A DNA stretch of 64,000 bases from the NCBI GenBank assembly GCA_932521025.1, contig OW051470.1, forward strand, positions 5,504,501 to 5,568,500. Direction: 5' to 3'. The notes beneath the pieces are model-generated. The model had not been told where the DNA came from. It made no database searches and saw nothing but the letters and a program-made list of their open reading frames with translations. This DNA is from Oscheius onirici (lineage: Eukaryota; Nematoda; Chromadorea; Rhabditida; Rhabditidae). Shown in pieces: positions 34,450 to 44,380 of the stretch; the stretch's first letter is position 1; each line of letters begins with the position of its first letter. Made by a program: the position numbers and the translations under genes.

Positions 34450-36303
34450 ATGGAACATGTCTCTCCATTGGTATTCTTCCCTTTTATCTCACTTTTGTTC
34501 TTTGAGGCAAGGAATCCTCGCATCGACAATGTTCTTGATCGCATCGGTTCGATCAATACGAGACTAGCAGTCCAAGAACTGCTACAAACTTCTTTGACGG
34601 ACAAAGAACGGGACGAAATGATAGAGCGAATGGTAGAACAGCCTGTCTATGAGGTCTATTTGCGAGAAAAACTGGCTTCAACGGTTCGACTTCTTTCTTC
34701 TGCCGCTTCAAGTTCATGTTCAGATTAGAGAGGACGACTTTTTGCAACACTTCAGTCCCGGAATCAGACAAATTATCAAGGCGAAACTGGATGCTGGAGA
34801 ATTCGAGAGAGCCGAGACTTTTCTGTCGACTCATAGCGAGGCATTTCAACTCTACAAGCAATGGAGGGTAGGTTATTGATTCGTGGAAGTTTGATAAATA
34901 CAATGTTTGAAACGCCATTGCTAAAGCTAGAAACATTTTGTCTTCACCAGTCCTAGTGTTCTTTTCATTGTTTCACCATGTTCCAGTCCCTGTCCCACAA
35001 AGAATCTACCGAAGTTGTAAGACGCAAAGTCTATGAACTTGCTTTTCCTGTCTCGACTCGCTAAAAACTCTCTTTGCTTTACCTTTAATTTGAGTTTCAG
35101 ACACAGCATTTAAAAATGCATTTCAGACCTCCTCTGACATGCATTCTATTCCAACCTTCGTCCAAAATGGAAGCAAGAACCAAATGAATTCTTCGGAAAA
35201 CTCTTCCAGTAGAACTGAGGTTTGACTCTGCAATCTGGAACTGATTCCGTTCAGAGCCATACCTCTCATCGAAAGTACAGTTCAATGGAAAATGTGAGCA
35301 GCGAGCGACTGATTCCCATCAAAATGGAACGATCCACGAGCGTTTTGGACAACTACAGACAACTCAATCGGATCTCTGAAGAAGTAGTTGCATTCTTTGA
35401 ATGTTAAAAGCTTGTTTAGGAAGAGACACGAAGTCGGTCACAGGGTGAGCTCGACCTCCAAAGATTACAACTTGAGATGAGTCGTGTCATGCAGAAGTTC
35501 CGACGAGATTTCTCGACCCTTCCTTCGGACATCACTTCTTGTGACAAGGCTTTATATTTTTTGGTACAGTTCATATAATTCGTTTAGGAAGCTCGAGCTG
35601 TTCTTCTCGAGTTTGTGGAGAGTTTCCAGCCTCTAGTCAGGTCTTTCAAAGACAAGATCGAAGAATACCAAGGCTCGAAAACAAATCTTTCCAGAGAGTT
35701 GGCAGAATGGCAAAAAGCGGCTGATCTGCTCTGTTCCACGCCACAGGCGAGGGAAGACAAATCTACGGAATGGTCGAGCAAAATGGTCAGTTCACATCTA
35801 GACTTTTCTAATGTGTAAGACTTCCAGACTGTTAGGAATCAAGAAAACCATTTGAAGACATCGAAACATGAAAAATCGTCATACGAAACTTGGAGAGGAA
35901 GCGGAAGAACACCACAGTTCGACAAAATGGCAGATGTAAATTGGCAGACTCACAGCTTATCGGGAGCTCCACCTAAACCTTCTGGTCACTTTGATTGGAA
36001 AAACCAACCGATTTTCTTGAGCGGAAGTGAGTGATATCTTTAGATTTCTACTTTTAATTTCAGGGCAACCAAGATTGTCGTCCACTTTTCCGAGACAGTC
36101 AAGAGTACATGAGGGAATTGTTCGAGAAATACCAATCAGACGGCCTTTGAGCGCTAATCTGTAAGTTTTCCAGACTGTTGGGAATCGGATCGTTTAGATC
36201 CTCTTCCCGTCCGGTTCATCAGAACGGATCGAGAAGATCTACGAGTGTGACTTTCGGAGATGTTCCTCGTCCTTCGCGTGGACTGAGACCGTCCAATTGG
36301 TAA
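34450..36303 (+). CDS. Helical-module protein with Ser-rich coiled-coil tail (member 2)
   Basis: Function unknown. The N-terminal exon (ATG 34450) holds one helical module (ARNPRIDNVLDRIGSINTRL, ending YEVYLREKL). The next exon holds a second (DDFLQHFSPGIRQIIKAKLD, ending FQLYKQWR), homologous to modules in the genes at 32321 and 36863. The rest is hydrophilic: Ser/Asn-rich exons, a predicted coiled coil (QRLQLEMSRVMQKF and EARAVLLEFVESFQPLVRSF), and an Arg/Ser/Pro-rich C-terminus (RSTSVTFGDVPRPSRGLRP). About nine introns join in phase; the intron before EARAVLL is either 24 bp (GT) or 45 bp (GC donor). The Leu/Phe-rich N-terminus could be a signal peptide, but the basic tail argues for a cytoplasmic protein. 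Confidence 0.65.
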
Positions 36304-36862
36304 TGTTTACTTCTGAACTAGGGTTAAATGCTTTCTGTGATTTTATATCTATAGAGTTGCTTGAAAAATGAATGGGAATAATTATGCTTCAAACAGTTTC
36401 ACTTGTCTTCTTTTCATTTTCTCCTCAAAGTGTATGAATCCAGTCAATCATTGGCCAAATACTACGTTCAATTGAACTGGAAACTACTTCGAAAATGGTC
36501 TATCTTCAACAACTTGAACTAACCGCTATTCAGTACAAGACCGAGTTTTGCTGTAGTTTGTCATACTTCTAGATTTGCGTTCCTGCGGAGCTTTCAAAAA
36601 TTGCGTCAGCTACCCGTGTTTCAGGCAAGTGGGAAAAGATTATCAACAGCCATAAACGCACTTCAGCAAAGCTTCATGGGTCACGTTATCGCCTCTGCGC
36701 AAAGCTGATTTCCAATAGAAAGTCTTTGTTGGAGAAAGGAGAGATAGTGCAGGAGAGAATTGTTAGGATTTCGAGAAAACATCCAAGTGGCCAACCAGTT
36801 GATTTGTTACTTTTTGTTTTATCAACCTTTTCTAATTGAACCATTCATTCTGACATCAAAGA
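36304..36862. other. Convergent intergenic region
   Basis: The stretch lies between the 3' ends of a plus-strand and a minus-strand gene. No ORF with splice support, repeat or RNA gene is recognised. Confidence 0.4.
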
Positions 36863-37590
36863 TCAGTAGTAGTCGCTCCGAAGACCCAAAACAGCTGTGG
36901 CGGTCGAAACTTCCTTCAGCTGGTCGTCGGGAATGAGAATCGTCAATGGAATGTTGATATGGATTGTGCTTACAAACACCTCCACTTTTTCCTCCTATGA
37001 CAAGTAGATCAACAGGACATGAGCTACTTGGCTGTGGTGTTTGTCCGAGCATTGAAACATTAGATACCAAGGTTTTTTTGAACTTGGAGTATTTTTTAAG
37101 GCTTTCGCTTCCACTGATTTGGGGGCAAGTAGAAAGAGTAAATCATAAAGAGCCGCAGAAAAGTAACGCTACGAAGTCGTCTGGTTGATAGTTAAAAAGG
37201 TACCTGTTTTCCAGAAGCTACATAGAGCATTTTTGAGATGTTCTTGCGTCGTTCCTTCATCTCGGCTTCCAGTTCGTCCATGCCAAGTCGACTGGGCCCA
37301 CTTCTCCATTCAAGAATCTTGCTCTCCAGCAATTCCTCCTTCATCTTCCACAACTCGTATTTCCGGCGAGTTTCAGCACTTTCAGACTTCATCAGAAAAT
37401 CGGTTCCTTCCAAGTCACCCAACTCGAGACGACGTTGAACCATCAACTGGGTGGCCGGCGTGAGAGTGGCAAGGAAGTCGGACTGGACATTGACACTTTC
37501 GATCCGAAAACTCTCTAAGACTTACAGTTGATCCATTCATTTCGGACGGCGGAATTCGGCTGCGCTATCAGCTCTCTGTCTACAGCTATC
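36863..37590 (-). CDS. Helical-module protein (member 3), partial model
   Basis: Function unknown. The clearest exon (about 37197-37510) encodes SDFLATLTPATQLMVQRRLE, then a stretch ending RRKYELWK, which aligns along its length with modules in the two plus-strand genes upstream, followed by a long charged helix (EELLESKILEWRSGP). An upstream exon (about 37526-37590) ends in ELIAQPNSAVRNEWIN, the tail of a preceding module. Downstream an exon at 36994-36863 gives EEKVEVFVSTIHINIPLTIL and ends LRSDYY; its link to the module exon is inferred from strand and position only. The start was not found; a small frame near 37797-37850 (SAWETVEALISKQPK) may be an earlier exon. Confidence 0.5.
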
Positions 37591-37905
37591 GATTTTCTCG
37601 TTTTTCTCGCTGAATCAGTTTATATAAACAAGATGGACAGCAAAGTGTGTAGTAGGAGTCGCAAAGAGAAAAAGCACAAAATATATAACAGACTTTTTGA
37701 AAGAAATTGGTGAACATGAGAATAGAGATAAAGAGGAAGAGTACAATTTGTGATTCATACGAGGTGAGCAACGAAAGATTCTCACGGTTTTTGGCTGTTT
37801 GCTAATCAGTGCCTCGACTGTTTCCCACGCACTCTTCCTATTATGAACAGTAGTCCTCAAATAACAAGAAAACGTTCCTACTTTTATTGCAACGTTTCAC
37901 TTTTC

Positions 37906-38478
37906 CTACTCTTTGGCCGTGCTCATCTTCTCCAAGTGTTCCTTTTCCTTCTTCATCAGCTCCCTTTCCTTCCAGTTCCTCTGAGCGCGAGTCCATTCTC
38001 CTCCGTAATGGTCGACATACCACTTCTGAACGTCGAGCTCCTTCTGATCGTAAAGAAGAGCCTCCAGAATAGACGCCGGCCATCTGTTTGTGGGCTGTTT
38101 GACATCGCGATTGATCGGAGTGAGACAGTCGTCGACGACAACGAGTTTGTAGTCACAGCCTCGGAATACATTGAGCAGATTCCTCTCATCGAAGAAGATG
38201 CCCTCGCAACGAGTCAATTTGCCCCCATGAAGATGGAACCATTCCTTGGCAAAGAAGGCCATGTAGAGGAGGAGAGGAGCAGCCACGAGCTGCGGAAGCA
38301 GTGGAAGGACGTGACCGACGAGACCAATGGTCAGAAGAGACAGAAGCGACGGATTGATTTCCAAATGCAGGAAACCGGCAAAAGACGTCGTGGAAGGGGC
38401 TGGAGAGTCGATGGATCCAATCGAAAAGAGCGAAGAGGCTTTCTCCGGTGGAAGGGCTGTTCGCTGCGAAGACGACAT
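37906..38478 (-). CDS. Orphan protein with hydrophobic central segment, single exon
   Basis: I do not recognise this protein. An uninterrupted 190-codon frame runs from ATG 38478 (MSSSQRTALPPEK) to TAA. Residues about 38-75 are hydrophobic (LLSLLTIGLVGHVLPLLPQL, then APLLLYMAFFAKEW) and could form two membrane helices. After them come a neutral segment (FFDERNLLNVFRGCDYKLVV, then DDCLTPINRD) and a basic amphipathic C-terminus (QKWYVDHYGGEWTRAQRNWK). The length without an intron is unusual here; codon use and residue composition suggest a real gene. The shadow frame on the plus strand (37843-38523) is less protein-like. Confidence 0.6.
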   Translation of the reverse strand: MSSSQRTALPPEKASSLFSIGSIDSPAPSTTSFAGFLHLEINPSLLSLLTIGLVGHVLPLLPQLVAAPLLLYMAFFAKEWFHLHGGKLTRCEGIFFDERNLLNVFRGCDYKLVVVDDCLTPINRDVKQPTNRWPASILEALLYDQKELDVQKWYVDHYGGEWTRAQRNWKERELMKKEKEHLEKMSTAKE

Positions 38479-39473
38479 CCTATGACTGCGGTAGAAGTTC
38501 CTTTTGATCAAAGCTTTTTGTAGTTTTATAATTGTTGTTGCAACAAAAACAATTAAAAGTTTTGTTTCATTAAATTCAAGAAGGAATCTTGAAAGCTTTT
38601 ATCAAGCTCTGAGCTCTTGACTCTTTTTCACACCCACTCCGGCCTAATTCCTTGTGACTTCCGTGCAGCCGTCTTTTGTGGCCTTTTCGGGCTTAGCATC
38701 CATTCAATGGCTATAATTTGTTTTGAGCTTAGATTGATTGTCTCAAAGTTCTTCCTGGAGAACATCTGACTGTTTTTGCCGACAGGATTAATTAGCTTCA
38801 TCTATCCAGTAGACCTTTTCTCGCCGAGTCGTCTCCACTCAAGTTCTGCATTAATATCTGCCGTCGAAGGAGCGGATTAGATGGAATGCGGGATTATCAC
38901 TCTCGACGTCTAGTCGTACTCTTCCGGAGTTTCTTCTTATTTGAGCAGACAGTAATGAGCATTATTCATTGATACCTTCTCAAGCACGTGATTTCGTATC
39001 ACTTTCATTCAAGGCTCGTTAGAGCACGTCGATTCTAACAATAAGGACTTTTGAAACTATGTTTGACTATTTTTATATTTAATCTCACAATAGAAAAACG
39101 TCATAATCTGACCTAGTAACAACTTTAGTGACGGAGTGAATCAAGTTCCAAGAGGAATGCAAAGTATTCTCTGCAGTGATCAATTTGTCACCGTTGGATC
39201 TCAAACAGTCTGACAAGTGCCATGTTCCCTGCTGACAAGGCGTTGATTTGCCGCCCGCCCCGGGCGGGTCAGATTTTTGCAGAGACAGCCGGCTCTCGTG
39301 GTCACGCCCTCCTCTCATCCGCTCTCCGTAGAAAATATCCTTTTCCTCTTTGATTTTGTACTCTGAAACAGCGCGAGAGAATGAAACAATTGACATTGCA
39401 AATTCATGAGCTCTGGTCCTCCCTCTGATGAGACAATGATTCTCCATATTCTCAAATTCAGAAAGATGAAGTG
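38479..39473. other. Intergenic region, divergent promoters
   Basis: About 1 kb between divergent genes. No supported gene. A short GC-rich near-palindrome, CCCGCCCCGGGCGGG, lies near 39247-39261. No tRNA or repeat recognised. Confidence 0.4.
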
Positions 39474-41614
39474 ATGCTTCTGCTTCCGCTCGTTCTTTTG
39501 CCGGTCGTCATCGCCGAACAGTCTAAACTAAAATGTCCTGAACTGTGTGAATGTGATCTCGAACTCCAACAGGTAAGACAATTTGACAGGAGAACAAGTG
39601 CTCGTGAAATGTGTTCTCCGTGTCGTAATCGAGATAGCCACTATGTTACAGCTCGGGAATTGACATGGCTGTTTACGACAGAATTGTTGAAGATTCTAAA
39701 CAGTTCCTTTCTCTCTATCCATAATACAAAATACCAATTCACTATACGACCAAGTCTCTATCCGGTTGTTTACAGAATGACACCTTTTGTCCAGGAGCAT
39801 GAGCCGTAAATCTTTCCGAATGTTCCAATGAAAATAGAATTCTTCTCAAAACATCTTTCAGGTCACCTGCTCCGGTCCACTGCTTCTCTCACTCCCCGAC
39901 AGTCTCTCCTCGGGTAGTTCTTTCTCGTTTCTCACTGATTCCTCGTTCAGCTTTCAACGTCCTGATAATTAAGAATGCCCTCATCCGTTCCATTCCTAAG
40001 ACTGCCTTCCGTCGAATGGAATCTCTTCGAGAGTTCCGTGTCGAGAATTGTGCCCAACTGGTCTCGATAGAAAAGTTTGCTTTCAAAGGACTGAAAAAGT
40101 TGCGGTGAGTGTTGTGGGTGACCCAGCTGTTGGTCTTTTTCCGTCCTAATTGCGCTCTTCGGAGTGAGCATTGCCCCGATTTTCCGTTCCGTTAGCTGCG
40201 AAAGCACTCTTCGCAATTACAAAGGTCACGGAGCCGTGTCAAGCTATTCCGATGCGTATTTCCGGGAGTCTAGTGTGAAAATAACGAAATGTTTCAGAGT
40301 CATTCAATTCACGGAATGTCCTCAGTTGGTCGAGATTCCAAAAGCAGCATTCTCGGGGATTTCCAATGAGGAGGGACTCAGAATTGTTTTTCAGAAGACG
40401 CCCATTCAAAGAGTTCATGGAGGAGCATTCCGGTTTGTTCTCGCTCTTTTTTATATGCTTTGTCCTTCTAGACATTCTGCCAATATCCGAGAGCTTTCCA
40501 TTTCTGGCTCTGACCTGGCATTGTCTCGTCATGCATTCGCTTCCATTACTCAGGTTCTCATTACTTTCCACACTTTTTATCTCCACATTTTAGCTGGACT
40601 TTCTCACAATTTCCGGCGTTTCTCTCATCGAGCCACAGCTCTTCTCCAACTCTACTCGATTCCACATTGTCCATTTCAAAGACTCCAACTTCGAGATTCC
40701 ACCCAGAGCTTTCGAGGACTTGGCTCATGTCCACCAGGTAATGATTGCTTCGCACCTCCCAACCGCAAGCGGCCACTTCTGACGGATCGACTGTCAGCAA
40801 GTCATTTGACCGATGTTCTCCATCATGCTGTAATGTGCCGCGATTCAAGCCGCGGATGGCATAACAACCTCACAATTTCGAGTAAAACATATCGTCGAAC
40901 ATGCGGAAAACATCTATTGATTCCTGGGGTTAGCCAACAGTTTATGTTTTACACTGACAAAGAGGTCTGAAGAACGTATTTAAAAGAAAGATGGAAATGT
41001 GTTTACCCAATAGTGTTCGAATCATACGAATCTTTTAAGCCGAGAAATATTAGACGGGACAGGCCGAGTCGTGTTACAGGGCTGACAGCTGTTGTACAAC
41101 TCGGAACATCTCCCGATTACAATTTTCAGTTTTTGGTTCAAAGATGTCGTCTACCTGTAATAGCAGAAGACGCTTTCGGTGGAATGACAACGATTGAAAC
41201 AGTCGAACTGTTCGACAATCAGATTGGAAAACTCGCTCCTCGAGCATTCATGGGTTCGATATTTTCATTTGTCCAAAACCCCTTTTCCACTTAAGGTATT
41301 GAGAATGTGGGTCGGTTGAGAATAGCGAGGAACACGATTCGGACGTTCAACTCTCCCGAATCCATTCTCTCTTCGGCCGTCCAGACGAGAGTCGAGGAGA
41401 ACACTCTCGACTGCACCTGTTCTCTCAAATGGATGCCTTCTCATCCGGTCAGTTACTCTCACTCTCTTGGAACATTTCCTTACAGGACAGGCGTCTGGTT
41501 GATGTCAACTACTGTGGTGCCTCGGCAGTCTATCGTTCCGTTCGAAGTTATCTCAAACAACATTGCGAGCGGGGAAATGTCCAAAGGTGTGCCAACAGAA
41601 GACCAAAACAATAA
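39474..41614 (+). CDS. Secreted/extracellular leucine-rich-repeat protein
   Basis: The ATG at 39474 starts a signal peptide (MLLLPLVLLPVVIA) followed by a Cys-rich LRR N-terminal cap (LKCPELCECDLELQ). The next exons carry LRR units: RSIPKTAFRRMESLREFRV, FAFKGLKKLR, VEIPKAAFSGIS, LSISGSDLALSRHAFASI, FEIPPRAFEDLAHVHQ and LPVIAEDAFGGMTTIETVEL, each with the proline/alanine-phenylalanine pattern of extracellular LRRs. A C-terminal cap with Cys (LDCTCSLKWMPSHP) and a last exon (RSVRSYLKQHC) precede TAA at 41614. No membrane helix follows, so it is probably secreted. It resembles nematode LRR-only proteins; partners are unknown. Two exon borders (near 40108-40200 and 40740-41125) are less certain. 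Confidence 0.82.
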
Positions 41615-41838
41615 ATTGTTCAGAAGTGTGAACTCTATCCAAGCGCATGCTGCCTCGAACCACGACAGGTTACTCAATACGGCTAGCTCTCCTTCCCTTC
41701 TCCTGGTTGTCCTTTCTATTTATTTCCGCCCTAGATGGTAATTTCTACCTCTTATTGTGCCTTTTATTGTCTTTCCTTTCAAGACTCAATTAAATTGAAA
41801 CATTTGAATGTTCTGTCCGAAACATCTTTAAAAAACAC

Positions 41839-41847
41839 TATAAAAGG
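41839..41847 (+). promoter_or_regulatory. TATA box of the small Ala/Pro-rich gene
   Basis: TATAAAAGG lies 50 bp before the ATG at 41897, an ideal core-promoter spacing for a short untranslated leader. This gene may therefore be transcribed without a trans-spliced leader. Confidence 0.55.
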
Positions 41848-41896
41848 AGCATCGGAAGCACAGAAGACACACTAGGTTCGTCAAAGCTCCTCGAAG

Positions 41897-42181
41897 ATGG
41901 CAGACAAGAGCGCATTCATCCCTGTGGACGTCGGATCAACTACTGGCGGAGACGTGGACATGGACGCGGAGCTGTTTGGCACTGGAAAGGCCCCAGCTAC
42001 CAAGTCGCCAGCTGCCCCTGCTCCTGTAGCTGCGTCGGCTCCTCCTGCACCTGTACCGGTACAAGCCCCCGAACCTCCGAAGTCCGTTGAGCAGCCTCCT
42101 CCGCAAGCTGCCAAGCCCAAGTTCCAGTACAAGAAGGCTGCTTCCTTCACGAAGACCTACGCTGGAAACAAGAAAAAGTAG
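41897..42181 (+). CDS. Small Ala/Pro-rich protein, basic C-terminus
   Basis: I do not recognise this 94-residue single-exon protein. It begins MADKSAFIPVDVGSTTGGD, continues with an acidic patch and a long Ala/Pro/Val tract (APAPVAASAPPAPVPV), and ends with an aromatic, lysine-rich tail (FQYKKAASFTKTYAGNKKK). The composition suggests an extended cytoplasmic or nuclear protein. Strong codon bias and a close TATA box suggest high expression. The complementary strand shows a Gly/Ala-rich frame, which is only the shadow of the repeat-like codons. Confidence 0.75.
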   Translation: MADKSAFIPVDVGSTTGGDVDMDAELFGTGKAPATKSPAAPAPVAASAPPAPVPVQAPEPPKSVEQPPPQAAKPKFQYKKAASFTKTYAGNKKK

Positions 42182-42300
42182 ATGCAATAAAGCGTTGCCG
42201 CAGAACAACTCTATTTTCTATTCTATTTCTATTCATTACCCAATAAGAACAATTGTTCCCCCTATCTATTATTCCCCAAAAAAAGTGTTTCTTTAGATCA

Positions 42301-44290
42301 TCATGCTTCTTCTTCGTTGAACATGATGGCGTCACGGAAACTGGGTTGCACAGCTATGGACTGGCTTCCCTCGTCCAGTTCGATTTGTAGGAACAACGTG
42401 TCTTCCTGCGATTGTTGTCGTTATTCTTCAGTGATGGATCTACCTTGACATATTCTTGAAGTTTTTCGAGAGTACAGAAACGTTGTGCACCAAAGGCAGC
42501 ATTTCTGCCCCCAATTGGTTGACCGAGAAAGTGGGCAGATCTGTCGGTTAGACCACGAGCATCGACTGAGAAGGAGACGTTGACACGCTCGTCCGGAACA
42601 GGGTTCTGAACTGTTTGATTGTGTCTCTCCTCAAAAAGTCAACTTGATCGAGTAGAGTGAATCGAATAGTCATCTTAAACGGCCATTCGAGGACAGCATC
42701 AAATTCTCCCCTGATCAGAGCACAATAAACGGACATGAACTCGCCCCTGCTTGGACCATCTCCGAACAAATTGGCACTGGCTACCAACTTGTAGCCGTGT
42801 CGATGAGAGACGAATGCTGGCGAGAAAATGATGGACTTTGCTCCACTCTAAACAGTTTTTATGAATGGCCGAAGAACAACCTTGGCTTCGTTCAGTTTCG
42901 TCTGGACGTCTTCAATCTTCCAGACCAGCTGAGGCCCGTACATTCTCTCACAATTTTTCGTTCTTACAGCCAACTTGTCATGTTTCTTCTGAACTGCTTC
43001 CAACTCACCACTGGCCAGTTCGAAGTATCTCTTGATGGCCGTGGCTTCGTCGCAAAGAAGAACCAGATGACGAATCTAGAAAGCTTCAACCAATGTTTCC
43101 AGCAAATTTTCAAACCGGCTCTGTGGCCAGATGGTGTCGAATGTCTTTCTTTTCGGCGACAAAGTTGCATCCGAGTTCGGAGAATGGACAGACTTGACCG
43201 GCATATAAACAATTCTTTCGATGGATCTCCAACTAATTCGCGATTATTTAAGATAGGAGACAAACAAACCTCTTCACGACTAATATAAGTGACGCCGCAC
43301 ATAAAAGAACAAGACACCAGTGCCTTTGAACATTTCTGAACTTTCTTGTTGGCGTAATTCTAAACAAAACTTGCCTGGAGATGACGCTCGAAGGCAGACA
43401 TTTTGACCAGGGAGTTACAGTACTCACAGGTCAGTACCTGGAATCTAACATTTCTTTGTGGTTCTACCAGAAGTCTCTCGAATACGGTATTTTTATACAG
43501 AAAAAAACCTCAATTAGTTCGGAAACTTGAGAATAAAGGTTCCCTAAACGTTGAGGATACTCTACCAAGCATCATCACATCTACCACAAGATCAACCTCT
43601 ACTCGTCGTCCGTCACGCGTTGTGCCTCTCGTGCTGCCGTAGCAACGTGTGAGAGGGAAGAAAATCCCCTTAGTTCAAAGCTCAGAAAGAAGGTTCCCAG
43701 AAATGGTCGTCTTCCTCGGCTCATGCGCTTTATCAAAGAAACTCGTTTTAGAATTGTTTCCATTTACCTGACACTCTTTGGAATGTTTTTCCAATTCACT
43801 CTCTGCTACAATCTTCCCACAGATCGGACATGGTTCAGATTTTCGAGTACATTCGGCCAAATGGGACTGTAGCAGTTTCAGAGGTCCACCCCATTCACAG
43901 TTGTCTTCTCGAAATGGACAGTAGACGAGCAACAGTTGGACCTAAAGACATGTTCCGAGTCAAATTAGTTCAGACCATTCTCTGCTTCTCGTTGTTCTTG
44001 TCCATTCGTTCCACGGTCGCATTACACACAACACACGTCATTTCGAATTGAGCACATTCGGAACAGAAGTCATGACCACACGACGTGTGAACAGGAGCCC
44101 GGAGAGCCTGGACCCATTCGAATAGACTTTGCAACTCTACCTGTTCGCAGACGGGACAGGTCAATTCCGAAGGAAGTTGGTCTTGGAAAAGAATTGGATG
44201 GTTGCCGGCTTCGAGAGAGGACATGTCGTCCGACTGACTTTGGTAGCCAGGCATTTTGCCTGGATACCCGAAAACTATCCTGAGCGGCAT
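42301..44290 (-). CDS. TRAF-type protein: RING, TRAF zinc fingers, MATH domain
   Basis: A TRAF-family adaptor/E3 ligase, expected to act in receptor signalling in the cytoplasm. The N-terminal RING (LTCPVCEQALRAPVHTSCGH, DFCSECAQFEMTCVVC) is split by a 42-bp intron after CPVCEQ. TRAF-type zinc fingers follow: CEWGGPLKLLQSHLAEC with CPICGKIVAESELEKH, LTCEYCNSLVKMSAFERHL, and CPFSELGCNFVAEKKDIRHH. A short coiled coil (YFELASGELEAVQKK) leads to the MATH domain (QLVWKIEDVQTKLNEAK, FGDGPSRGEFMSVYC, FSVDARGLTDRSAHFLG, EDTLFLQIEL). It stops at TGA 42301-42303 after FNEEEA. The start is either ATG 44290 or the methionine of MPGYQSQSDD eleven codons later. The domain order matches TRAF4/TRAF6-like proteins. 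Confidence 0.85.
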
Positions 44291-44380
44291 TTCGACGTGG
44301 AAGTGAAAACCAAAAATGTTTAAGGTAGAAATTAACAATCACTGGGAAAAATCAACAACGGGCAGCATAAAAAAGAGCGT

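Noticed and set aside
41881-42208. Gly/Ala/Cys- and Arg-rich minus-strand frames opposite the Ala/Pro-rich gene
   Set aside because: They are shadows of the GCC/CCT-rich codons of the plus-strand gene.
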